A stretch of 64,000 nucleotides of DNA from Acestrorhynchus altus (lineage: Eukaryota; Chordata; Actinopteri; Characiformes; Acestrorhynchidae): contig CM067503.1 of assembly GCA_034509495.1 (NCBI GenBank), forward strand, positions 15,742,033-15,806,032, given 5' to 3'. The notes under the pieces are model-generated. The model saw nothing but the letters and a program-made list of their open reading frames with translations. It made no database searches and was not told where the DNA came from. Position numbers and translations under genes: made by a program. This document shows, in pieces, positions 38,411-49,265 of this stretch; position 1 is the stretch's first letter, and each line of letters starts with the position of its first letter.

Positions 38411-39419
38411 AGTGAAATGATAAATTAACAATTGTTGGTTCCTTTATTTATTTATTTATAATGGAGCTGTAAAGAACATTTAAACTGATCCATTTCAAAT
38501 TGGTAGAACCTTTGCATTGACTTATTTGATTGTTTAAAATGATCTTCAAACATATACCTCTTAAAATGCATCTTCATGGAGCCAAAATAAGTCTTCTATG
38601 GCATTGCTCAAAGCAACTCTTAGCACCTTAATATTTAATTAACTTAAAGGTGCAGCACCATTTCACTAGGCTTCATCGTGTGCTGCTATGAATGACTTTA
38701 CAGTGTAAGGTCAGGTCCAAATACAAAAGATCATAGACCCACTGTCAGATCAAACACAAAATATTGTACAACTCTAAGAACTTGTATGGTTTTATTGTTC
38801 ATCAGTTCATCAATATTGCAGAAAATCAATAAAGATGGAACAAAATGCACTTGCTCCCTACTTTTCCCAAAGCTGTACAATAAAACCACACTGGTTTATA
38901 CAATTATTGGCCATCCTCCAATTGTGTTACAACTAGGGAGTGAAAGCAACTATCAGTACATTTGAATATTGTGATATTATGTTTTATAATACTGTCCTGA
39001 TTCATAAATGCAGAATATATCCAACTGTTCTGGTGGCATTAATAGTAAATATTCATTTAAAAAATATATGTCAAGTGATGGTTCTTTAGACCTTTTAAAG
39101 GTTTTTCACTCTGAAATCACTTTTTTAAAAATAACTGCTAAATGTATATCTCTAATAGTAAGATTTTAAACAGATTTTGATACCTTAAGCATTTTCTGCA
39201 GACTATGCTGGACAGTACTCATGGGAGGCCTATTTATAAGTCAATGAGTTGCAACGCATCAAAACCAACAGCATAGTGAAGCTAGAGCTCCCCTCAAGAG
39301 CCTCCAATGTAACAAGTCACCATGAGTGGTTTGAGAACAAGCCAAAGTCTACAGTCATTGAGAAGCTGGGACCATTATATATTAAAGTCCCTTGTGGAAG
39401 TAAAGTGAAATTAGAAAGA

Positions 39420-39427
<8 letters not shown>

Positions 39428-39474
<47 letters not shown>
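39428..39474. repeat. (AT)n microsatellite
   Basis: About 23 AT units next to an A-rich run. Confidence 0.98.
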
Positions 39475-39477
<3 letters not shown>

Positions 39478-39534
39478 TGAAAATAAAAACTGGCATGTGC
39501 ATATATATTCATGCCCTTTCATATGAAACCCCTA

Positions 39535-39990
39535 AATAGTTCTGGTGCAATCAATTACCTTCAAAAGTCACATAGTGAAATGAAGCCCACCCGTGTGCAA
39601 TCTAACTGTCACATGATCTGTCAGTATATACACACCTTTTCTGAAAGGCCCCAGAGGCTGCAATATCATTTAGTAAGAGGCACCACTAACCAAAAAACAC
39701 CATGCAGACCAAAGAGATCTCCAAACAAGTCAGGGACAAAGTTCTGGAAAAGTACTGAAGGAGCTAAACAGTTTTCAGGCAGAGAGTGGAGTATCTGTCC
39801 ATACGACCACAGTAACAGACAAAAACATTTTTGTTTTGCCTTGAGGAATAGGCATAAATCCCAGTGGCAAGATGTGGCAAGATCATACAATCTCATGCAA
39901 AGTGACTTGCAGCTATAATTTCCACAAAAGGGGCCTCTAGAAAGTACTGACTTCAGGGGTGTGAATAGTTATCAAATACTATGATAGGAC
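39535..39990 (+). pseudogene. Tc1-like element with the catalytic middle deleted
   Basis: The 5' part has CCCACCCGTGTGCAATCTAA, TGTCACATGATCTGTCAGTA and TTCTGAAAGGCCCCAGAGGC. Then comes a transposase start reading MQTKEISKQVRDKVLEKY. Directly after it, sequence of the element's 3' end follows (TCCCAGTGGCAAGATGTGGC, GACTTGCAGCTATAATTTCC, GTACTGACTTCAGGGGTGTG). Most of the transposase, including the DDE residues, is therefore missing: a MITE-like deletion derivative. Confidence 0.75.
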
Positions 39991-40151
39991 AGTCACTGGT
40001 CAGAACATGAGAAATTGTCACTCTTGAAATTATGTGATTCAAGTGACCTTTGTGTTCATAGACTGATGGTGCAAAAATGAGATTAATAGCAGTTAACAAA
40101 ACTAGAATGCACTTTAATTTGGAAAACATCATAAAAGACATTAGCACCCAT

Positions 40152-40423
40152 AGTGGACAGTGCAGTAGCCATAATAGACTTAGGATTGTCTGTTCAAACA
40201 GATAAGCAGCTGTGGTAGAAATCACATCCACATTCAATGCAGGAGGGCCCATACGCATATTCCCCAAGTCAGTGCAGGGTTATGTAGCTTCCATGGGATA
40301 TTGGAGCAGAGGATTGGAGTTTAAGAGCCACAAGAGTGCCTCTGTTAACACCAGAACACTGGTTCTATTTCTGTAGCTGTGTACAGTGTTGGGTTGATAA
40401 CAGAGGCCACTGCACTGTCCACT
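40152..40423. repeat. inverted-repeat-bounded segment
   Basis: AGTGGACAGTGCAGTAGCC (40152-40170) and GGCCACTGCACTGTCCACT (40405-40423) are reverse complements with one mismatch, 234 bp apart. Probably the arms of a non-autonomous element; the outer limits are not clear. Confidence 0.5.
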
Positions 40424-41094
40424 GTGGGTGGTAAAGCTCATACAGTATGAGCTATAAACAAATTAAACAAATCATTGCCCATAAAATTCAGCCCAAGACG
40501 TTAGTAATCTGTGCAACCATATTAGTAATGTTTAATCAAAATATGTTAAATTGCATAATTACTTACAAAAGGAAAATATTTATATTGCATTTGAATTCTG
40601 CATTTATGAGGTTTGAGTTTCCCATTTTTGCAATGTTAAAAAAATGACTAAAATTATCCAGTTTATATCATGAAACAATACCTTATCTTCTCATCACAAA
40701 CACAAATATGGCATCGACTGAAAATACAAAATTCACTCGGCTGAGAGAACTGCTCGCTTGTTTCAGTGAGCTAGGAGTTAGAAATAGTTAATAGCTGATT
40801 ATGCTAAGAGTTAAACAGAGACTCCTTGCTCCAAATGAAGCTCATCAGCCTGAGGTCAAAGCTACTGATTCAGGTTCTATAGCTATTTTCAACATCAATT
40901 CTCTCAATTACTCTCTCTGTTCAGTCAATTCCTCAATCCATCCAAATTCCAAATAAGCAGTGTATTCTCCTCATCGCTTCATTACACTTGAATAGAAATT
41001 GACCACTTGCTTCCAGCCACCAAGCTCATTTATGCTGATCTGCAGAGACAAACAACAAAATGCCACAGAAGTAAGAGACTACAGCAGTACCTAC

Positions 41095-41331
41095 CTTGCC
41101 GACGTAAAGTGGGTCAGAGCCGGTGTATTCCTCCAGTACAAAGAACTGATTCCACACCCAGTTTCTTTTCTGTCTTTGCAGGCTTTCCAAAGGGCCTTCA
41201 GGGACCTTGTGGGGCAGAGGTGTTGTGGCTCCAACCCCAGAGCTCAGTCCCCTGCAACCCAGGCCAACTAGGGGTAGCAGTAGGACGACAAGCCAAACAA
41301 TATAAGACATGAGGGGGCCACAACAGGACAT
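41095..41331 (-). CDS. cdh7: cadherin-7, first coding exon (signal peptide, prodomain, furin site, start of EC1)
   Basis: This 79-codon exon holds the start of the cadherin precursor. Residues 1-7 are followed by a hydrophobic signal-peptide core at about residues 8-25 (IVWLVVLLLPLVGLG). A short prodomain (about 26-52) and a furin site RQKR (53-56) come next, then the mature N-terminus NWVWNQFFVLEEY. Mature Trp2 and Trp4, which swap between partners in type II strand-dimers, and the calcium-binding Glu of EEY are all present. The exon ends at YVGK with donor G|GTAGGTAC in phase 0, matching the LHSD exon at 569. The first Met (41331) is chosen because an in-frame TAG lies at 41359-41361. Met8 (41310) is an in-frame alternative that would keep the hydrophobic core. 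Both have poor -3 context (C). The prodomain is very short, as in other cadherin-7 proteins; mature residue 1 is Asn, where mammalian CDH7 has Ser from memory. Confidence 0.95.
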
Positions 41332-41420
41332 CTGGCGGGGCCCCGTTAAAACAAAAATCTACGCTGGTAAAGAAAGTCTATAAAAGTCTGGCTTCTTGGT
41401 GCCAAGGTGTTGCTGTTCAA
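41332..41420 (-). other. cdh7: cdh7 5' UTR of the first coding exon with candidate splice acceptors
   Basis: Upstream of the start codon on the minus strand there are two plausible acceptors. The stronger is an AG at 41422-41421 preceded by a long pyrimidine run (TTTTCCACTTTTTCACTTTG), giving an 89-nt UTR. The other is an AG at 41365-41364 after CTTTCTTTACC, giving a 32-nt UTR. An in-frame TAG at 41359-41361 closes the coding frame. Either acceptor implies that transcription starts farther upstream, in a separate non-coding exon. Confidence 0.6.
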
Positions 41421-41703
41421 CTGAGCAAAGTGAAAAAGTGGAAAAGAAGGAAGAACGGAGTCATTGAGAAAGTTAGAGAAAGGGGGGAAATGCAGACCTT
41501 TGCAGCTTTGCAGTACAGTTGCTTCGGTGTTGCTAGTTTGACTTAAAGTGATGAAATCCCTTGTGCTCTGAAGAACAATGAGGCTCACTTCAAGGCCAGA
41601 CAATCTGAAGTCATGTAGGAAGTCGTGTCTTCATAGGATCAGGAGAAGAAACTGGCACCTAGCAGACAGGACAGAGAGAAAGACGGGGAGTACTGTTAGG
41701 AAA

Positions 41704-41705
<2 letters not shown>

Positions 41706-41783
<78 letters not shown>

Positions 41784-41852
41784 TGTGGGGGGGGAGAGGG
41801 AGGGGGGAATGGAAGGGAGGGTGGTTGGGAGGAGGTGGTGGAGGGAGAGAGG

Positions 41853-41892
<40 letters not shown>
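41706..41892. repeat. (TG)n, (GA)n, G-rich, (GA)n compound tract
   Basis: A run of about 26 TG units changes at 41758 to GA, then to a G/A-only segment with runs of G, and back to (GA)n. From 41758 to 41892 almost every base is a purine. It lies about 290 bp on the transcript-upstream side of the cdh7 exon-2 acceptor. Confidence 0.97.
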
Positions 41893-41895
<3 letters not shown>

Positions 41896-43009
41896 AACTG
41901 CCATCAGCAGAATTATCTTGGTGACTGCAGTCACTTTATCCAGCCTGTATTAGTACTATGCTGATGCAATTATAATCAAAAGTGATGAGGAGGTTAGAAG
42001 AAGCACAGAATAAAAACGGAGCAAACTGAGTAAATCATCATCGTCCTTGGTGTAAATGAGCATGGCTAAGATCTGTACTGAGACACAAAAACCAACAGAT
42101 AAAAGTGTTAATAACTGTGTGATTGTCTAGTCTATGTAGAGAAGTACTGCCAATAGAATAGTTCTTCCTGGAGCAGATAAACATGACCCTATTGGGACTT
42201 TGCCTCATCCCAGGTGGACATGGGGGTAATAAAGCCCTCAGCACTGAAACTGTGTTCTGGAATGATGGTGCTCAAGCTTATACGTCTGGGCTGAGTTATG
42301 GAATTGGGGATGTACTGGGGTGGTGACCAGCTAACATCCTATCCTCACTAATGCTCGTCACTGAATGCAATCAGACCCTCACAACAAAGCTCCAAAATCT
42401 AGTACAATGTTTTTGGGGGTTTTTTTCCTGCACAGTAGAGAAAGTAACTCCAACACCAGTATCAGACACAGTATTTTCATCTCAATTTGCTCAATACATT
42501 AACAGTAATCAATACAAAAATAAAGCAATGCCTCTCTTTCTTACCATTCAGAAGAAATAAACATGACATTTTGTAACTATTATTAACGTTTGTTTATTTA
42601 TTCAAACTGTAAAAAAAATAAATCAATAAAAAGTCCATTTCAAATGATAGTATTGTTTGAGTTATCTGGAACTTAGTTTCAGTTACAAGGTTTTCCTAAC
42701 TCACAGGTTTAATTATCATGATCATCTTACATATTGAGATGTGCTGACTCAAAGGAATTAGTAAACCAAGGTGCAGAGCCCTGGTATTTAAACATCAGAT
42801 CTTTTCACTCTTGATGAGCCGCAGTTAGACTGTTAGACTGAATAGCTGCAGAAATACACTACATATAAACACACAGTTCTCAATGAATGCACCTTTTCAT
42901 GCTGTCTTGGACACAGATATAGTTTGGTTTATATAAAACTGTCTGCTTGCCAAGAGACAAGAATCTGTTTAAAACTGTATGTATTGTTTATCAAACTGAG
43001 ATGCAAAAG

Positions 43010-43510
43010 TGTCATGTGCGGACGGACGGCAGAGATAACAAGGGTGGAGGCAAACGCAGGGTTTAGGAAAAAACAAACCCGGGATACTAAAACAAAAACT
43101 GGGGAACATCAAACTGACACTAAATACAGACAAACAAACCTAGACAAAGGAACCAGATTTACAAATAAACCAAAACCACAGAAACAAAGACTACAAACAA
43201 AACAAGCTACACTTACTAAGAGCAGGGGAACAAGGTACAAACAAAACAAGAGGCCAACCATGTCAACAGCCAGAAGTGTAACAAACAAACCACAACAGAA
43301 AACAAAAGAGCAGACAAAGACAGACTAAGACAAGAGTCTTAATTACAAAACACTGGACACACCTGAACTCACTAATATCACAAAGGGGCAGGGGCTACAG
43401 AGACACAGGTGAAATGGTGATGCTGGAGGAGACAGAACCCAAACAACACAAACCAAAGCATGGAGCACATGGGAAACTGATAGGGAAGAGTAGGGCTGGT
43501 AAGAGATGAC
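43010..43510 (-). mobile_element. dispersed family C, fourth copy
   Basis: ACAAAGGGGCAGGGGCTACA and GAGACACAGGTGAAATGGTG are the reverse of the CACCTGTGTCTC...GCCCCTGCCCCTTTGT core. The A/C-rich stretch at 43060-43330 (ACAAACAAACC-type) is typical of this family. The 134-codon Lys/Thr/Gln-rich plus-strand frame (42924-43328) is a low-complexity product of it. Confidence 0.5.
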
Positions 43511-43615
43511 ATGATAAAAGCTCAAAGAGAATTGTTTACATAACAACATTTAATTGAATTAAGCAAAAATCCATATAAATCCATTAGGTAAAAATACAGT
43601 TATAAGTAATCACAC

Positions 43616-43660
43616 AAACACACACACACACATTACACACACAGCACACACACACACACC
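43616..43660. repeat. interrupted (CA)n microsatellite
   Basis: Two CA runs separated by TTACACACACAG. Confidence 0.9.
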
Positions 43661-45328
43661 GCACTGGAAAGGCATGAATGCAAAGTCACATCACCTGGGG
43701 TTTGTTGAGGCCCTTTGTGCACAATGCTCCACTACGGGGGGAATTACCTTGGCAAGGTCATTAGCTGTGTGTTTTTGCCCCACCACAAGCTTCCACAGAG
43801 AAAAGCCACAAGCCACATGATCTGTGTTGCCATCATCCAGTGGATTAAAAATAAATCTGAGCTGTCAGCAACATGACGGACTCTTCTTCCATGTTTCTCT
43901 CTTACTCTCTCCCTCACCGCTGACCTCTAGTCCTCTGTGTGTACAGTAACCCCCTCGATCTACTGTCACCCACTGCCACACAACACCATTAACAACATGT
44001 GGAGAAGTAGGCAGTCAACATCATTGCTTGACATCTCACCCCATCTCTGAGAGAAATAGTGCTTCTTGACTGCACTGGTTTGATGTCCGTCATCTTTATT
44101 GGTTCAGAGATGTGCTGAGCTCTCCTGACATCTCTCAGGGGGGTTCACTGCTGACCATTCCTCTTTTCTGTGTTTCTCTACCAAAAGCATTGCAGGCTAA
44201 ATGTTTTATGAACCACAACACAAACAGCAACTTACATATCCCATACTCACTTGCTACTTCTGCTTCTCATTTTCTAGTTTCAGTATCGTTGAACAGACTT
44301 TCCTGCATCACACTTAGCAAAGTTCTGTAAAAACTGTCATAATAAGTAAGAAATGACACACATTTTACCATCAAGTTTGTTTGAAATGATCATGTTATTC
44401 AATAATGAAACTCACAACCACATGACAATTTGATTTATTGCATTAATTAACTCCATAGCTCCAGATTAATAAATGGCATGACCATATTTAGTTTTGTTTT
44501 GACTGTTAGTTTCACTTGTTTCATTTGTTTAATATTAAGGTTTAATGATGAAATCAAATACAATTCATACAGCATTGAATCACTGATTAATCAAATAGTT
44601 GGAGTTCATCAATATAGTTTAATGGCATCATCATATTTAGAACATTTCTTGGAAATCTTTGTCAAAATAATAACATCTGAAATGTCAGTTTCACTGCAAT
44701 CCAATTCTTTGTTAGGGTTCATTGTTTATTTGAATAATACATTTACAACTCAATCACATTTTCACCCTTTTTGAAAATCACCAATATTCCTAATAAACTT
44801 TACTTTCCCCAGATATTTATTTTACAGTCCAATCATTGTCAGAATGACAAAAACCTACTTGTTTCAATAGCAATCAGATTTTCCTGAATTATTTAACTAT
44901 TTAATAATTAAATTAATAATTACTTATTAATTTCTACACATTACTTATTAACTATTTACTAAGGGCAAAACATATTCTCATTCTTTATTGTCCTCTCACT
45001 AATGTAACTGCTTTAATAAAACACCTCATTTTATTTCAGGTCATTTTATCTTAATTCAAAAGACTTTATTGCAGTGTTTAGTTACAGATCAGTTAAGTCA
45101 GAACATGGTAATAAAAATCAACTTATAATGTAAAACAAATATGAAGTATTAACTGTAATTTACCACTAATCAACTGGTCATGTATTCTCAGATTAATATG
45201 GTTCAAAATTTAATTTATATGGTATTGTTCAAAGAACATTTATTAGTACTTTGAGTGAACCAGGACATGCAGTTACTTACAGAAATTTATCCAAGCTTGT
45301 AACAGATAACACTGTTATGTACACAATG

Positions 45329-45448
<120 letters not shown>

Positions 45449-45465
45449 AATTTGTACACATGTAG

Positions 45466-46232
45466 GTACACTTCAACTGTGAGAGACAGAATCTTCAACA
45501 TGTTTGTATACACACCGCAGCAGGGATTTTGGCCCACTCCTCCATACAGATTTTCTCAAGATCTTTCAGGTTTTTGTGTCACTGGGCAACATTGAGTTTC
45601 AGCTCCCTCCAAAGATTCCTTAGATTATATTTACATTTATGGCATTTAGCCCCATCCATCCTCCCTTCACTACAGTACAGCATACCAAATTATGATGTTT
45701 CCACCTTCTGCGCAATCATCCTTACCCCACAAGGCTAGATCTTTCATGGAATCCCAGACTGAGGAAGATTGAGAGTCTTCTTGTGTTGTATCCATTTTCT
45801 AATAATTGCGCCAACAGTTGTTGCTTTCTCACCGAGCTGTTGCCAAATGTCCCGTAGCCCATCTCAGCCTTGTGCAGGTCTACAACTTAGACAGCCTGTT
45901 GGTCTTAGCCATGGTGGAGAGGATGGAGTATGATTGATTGAGTGTTTAAACACATGCAAATAATACTGGTAATGAGTGCAGACTAAGAGGCCTTCTAAAA
46001 GAAAAACTAACATGTCTGTAAGAGCCAGAATTCTTGCTGAAATATTTATTTAAACCAACAAAATGCAAATCAATTATTTAAAAATTACACAATGTGATTT
46101 TCTGGATTTGTTTTAGATTCTGTTCCTCACAGTTGAAGTGTACCTATGATAATAATTACAGCCCTCTCCATTCTTTGTCGATAAGAAAACTTGCAAAATC
46201 GACAGTGTATCAAATACTTATTTTCCCAACAA
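45466..46232 (-). pseudogene. Tc1-like element, internally deleted, with inverted 29-bp arms
   Basis: The arms 45466-45494 and 46115-46143 are reverse complements at 27 of 29 positions (the GTACACTTCAACTGTGAG block). On the minus strand the transposase starts MAKTNRLSK at 45912 and then hits a stop. Fragments around ESNNCWRNY, SGIP and MEEWAKIPAAVC (C-terminus) follow, so the catalytic core is largely lost. Beyond the right arm, GACAGTGTATCAAATACTTA is the outer terminal repeat; its partner on the left is replaced by the (TA)n(TG)n tract. A short TTTACATTTATGGCATTTAG piece inside resembles a LINE tail. Confidence 0.75.
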
Positions 46233-46264
46233 ATAACTTATCATTGTTTAAACAATTCTCCTAA

Positions 46265-46650
46265 GATGTGAGTTCCATGCTTACTGTAATACCTCTATAC
46301 ATACACCATAACCACTATTTAAAATGTGTTCTAAGGTATGATTTTCATAATTACTGTCATACTAGATTTCAAACACAGGATGCACCAATTAAAAATTCAT
46401 CAATTAGAAATGAGTCTTATAACTACTGTAACAGTAACAGTAACAGTACTGTAACAGTATGCATACATCAGTTATAATGTGTCCTAAAGTAATTAAGTTT
46501 CATAATTACTGTAATACCAGTATTCACAGTTTCATAATTAATATTATACTGGTACACTAGATGCACTTTTAAAAATAAAAATGTTATAAGTATAACAATT
46601 TCACCATTAAAGCTTGTGATTACTGAAATAACAATATGCACAGAGTGTTT
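46265..46650. repeat. diverged minisatellite, period about 70 bp
   Basis: The phrase TTCATAATTACTGTAATAC recurs with changes near 46272, 46343, 46413, 46498, 46529 and 46611, usually followed by a GTATGCACAC-like piece. The units are strongly diverged, with an internal (AACAGT)n burst near 46428-46458. Confidence 0.55.
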
Positions 46651-47559
46651 GCACCATTTAAAACTAACACTTTTTGTCTATTTTTCATTTATTATTTTTT
46701 TTCTTTGTTAAATTACTTACTTGCTTTGCCAGATGTTTTATTTTACCTGTCTGAGCTAATAATCCACCTTAAAAATGCCTGAGAGCTACACTCATGCTTC
46801 TGCTTTCTCCTTTTCTCAGCAATATTACAGTCCTGTGCAAAAACGAGTGATCCACTAGTTTGATTATAAACCTTACACCTTTCTCACGCTCTCATCAGGG
46901 ATCTATTTCTGCAAATGGCTATGGAGAGAAGCAGTGCAGGTCAATTTGTGTTTACCAGAGTGAAATAAGAGTAAACAGCAGATCAAAACCTTGTCAGAGA
47001 GAGCCATGGTTCGAGAATTTGAGACAAGCACACGTCCATTTCCTTACTGACCCCGCACCCCCTCTCCTCTGTATAGTGGTGAGGGCAACTGAGATAATTA
47101 CTTCAACCCACCGTGGCCCTTCTCTTCCTACTCACACTCTTTCTCTCATGTGCTCTTGTCGTTTCTTCTGCCTTTCTCTGCCTCAGGCTAAATGAAAACA
47201 GCCAACTCTGGAAGTTTAGTGGATTTTTTCCTCTTTTCCTCTTTTCTGCTGTGCTTTTCACTATTCTTAACAAAGTAATTATTGCAGACTAATAATTAGC
47301 ACAAAGCTCAATCAACATTGCACTTCCACACCATAGTGCTTCAGTGACTGCCTGGCTAGATTGACTAAAGTTGTTACTTTTACAGCAGTGTGGAAGGTAA
47401 TGTGGCAAAGAGTGCAGTGTATCCAAATTGGCATAAGCTGTTTGTGGGGTTCACAAATCAAGTAATGTAAAACAACAAAAGTCTATATTAATAGCTTATC
47501 ATCCACACTGACATAGTCGCAACTGTGACAAGGCTGAAAAATGATTTTCCAGTTGGTCA

Positions 47560-47765
47560 GTTGAAATAGATGAAGGTCTGGTGATATAATTTATATTGAA
47601 ATATAAAGTTCTTAAATGTTCTTAAATATAGTAAAAAAAAATGATGGAAGATGGATTTGGTTTTTACATTGTAGTTTTCATATTATATATTGTATCATAT
47701 ATCAGTTATCACCGTTCAACTAAAATATATCAGGATATTTTTGTACATATCACCCAGCCCAGTAC
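47560..47765. repeat. dispersed family D, fourth copy
   Basis: GGTCTGGTGATATAATTTAT at the left and TGTACATATCACCCAGCCCA at the right give inverted TGGTGATATA/TATCACCCAGCC ends. Confidence 0.5.
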
Positions 47766-48604
47766 AGATGTGTGGGAGTGTCACAGAGTAATTTAGAAGA
47801 AAGAAATGAGTATTGAGGTTACGTTTTTCCCACACATAAGAAATAAAGTAACAGCAAAGGTATTTTTGAGTAACTACTCCTAAATCAATCTAACGTTCAG
47901 TCACACCCTGAAGGTGGTTTACTGGATTCAGATCTGGTGACTGGGAAGACCTAGAAAGAACATTGAACTAATTATTACATTAAACCCAGTTTAATATGAC
48001 ATTTGCTTCATGACATGTATTTTCATGTCAGAAGTAATAATTAGAAGATGGGTAAACTGTGGTCAGCACATGGCCAGCGTGGGTTTGTGAGGTTTTGCAT
48101 ATGATATGTAAAAGTAGTCAGGTGAAAAGTGGATTGCAGAAGTGGAACTCAGTATGGTGTTGCCTAATGCTATACATGGGCCAGGACCTATGGGTTATAA
48201 AACTCCCTGTCATTGAGCTATGTGTATGTTAATGTAGTCCATGTGTATTCCACACTGGCTGCACTACACATCCATCCATCTTATACATCAAAAAACAAGC
48301 CCTTGTATCTTACCGTCTTCCGTTTTAAAGTTATTGTGTTCTGGGCTTTTTTTTTTGTCCAAAAAGATCCTGCCAAATCACACATTCCCAATTTCTATAG
48401 TGTTCTAAACTACATTTAAAGTCCCAATTTACTCCAGTGCTTTGATCATACTGGCCTAGCAGTTGCAGAACAGCTCGTACACTGACGGGCCTTTTATCTT
48501 TTGTGCACTTCATAATTCAGAGGATCCGCTAACATTCAGTGGATAAGTTTATACAGAACAAAATGGCTTGCCTACAGTTTTTGTTCAGCATGAGGTGCAG
48601 AGAG

Positions 48605-49265
48605 TCCTATGGACCTCCACTGGTGACATCCCTTCTTAATAAAATTAATGCTTGGCCACATCTCAGTAAGGGTGTGGTAACGAGATAATTAAGTCTTGGC
48701 CACAACTTAGTAAGGAACTGGAACAGCTTAATAATATTCTTCCTGTGGCCTGCGCTGGGATTGTTGCCATGCATTGGGATCACATACTTTATTTGTGGCA
48801 ATACATGCACATGCACAAATCTAGATTTTTGTTGCATATTACTTTTGGGGATTATGTGAATCTTCATGATTCATCTAAAATCAAGGCTATTAATAGTCTA
48901 TCCCACTTTTGTAGGACTAACTGTCTCCACTGCCCAGGGATGGTTTTCTACTGGATTTTGCAGCATTGCTGTGAGGATTTGATTGTATTCAGCAACAAGA
49001 AAATGACTGAGGTTAGGCTCTTGGATGTTCACCCTGTCTCATCCCCAACTCCCCAACTCATCCCAGACGTACTGGATGGAGAACCATCATTCTAAAGAGC
49101 ACAGTTCTACTGGTCCACAGCTCAATGGTGGGGGTTTTATAGCCCCAAGCCTGGCATTAGGCATGGTGTCAATAGATTCATGTTTGTCTACTCCAAAGTC
49201 CTATTCTTTTGGCAGTGACTAGACAAGCTGTGTGTGTGCATTTGCACAGCTGTATTAGCAAAATA
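48605..49265. mobile_element. two adjoining dispersed fish repeats
   Basis: GCTTGGCCACATCTCAGTAA and GTCTTGGCCACAACTTAGTA (48650-48715) are two copies of a short internal repeat. From about 49020 a second, well-known teleost repeat begins (CTCATCCCAGACGTACTGGA, GAGCACAGTTCTACTGGTCC, CATTAGGCATGGTGTCAATA, GCTGTGTGTGTGCATTTGCA). Frames at 48745-49222 are artefacts. Confidence 0.5.

Larger units (their letters stand above)
570..41094 (-). other. cdh7 intron of about 40.5 kb between the first two coding exons
   Basis: The intron is bounded by the donor at 41094 (GTAGGTAC) and the acceptor AG at 571-570. It interrupts EC1 between YVGK and LHSD in phase 0. Its contents are listed as separate entries: Tc1-like, hAT, SINE, LINE and MITE remnants plus microsatellites. 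Stretches not listed separately (for example 1200-2280, 6420-10290, 11210-12360, 15220-17340, 19340-21830, 24110-26100, 33390-34790, 37290-38130) are AT-rich, and I recognise no gene or named repeat in them. Confidence 0.85.

Noticed and set aside
41578..41964. 128-codon frame rich in Cys/Val and Arg/Glu, and its Leu/Ser/Pro-rich antisense
   Set aside because: Low-complexity translation of (TG)n and (GA)n.
42924..43328. 134-codon Lys/Thr/Gln-rich frame
   Set aside because: A/C-rich arm of family C, with matching non-coding copies at 17.3 and 31.1 kb.
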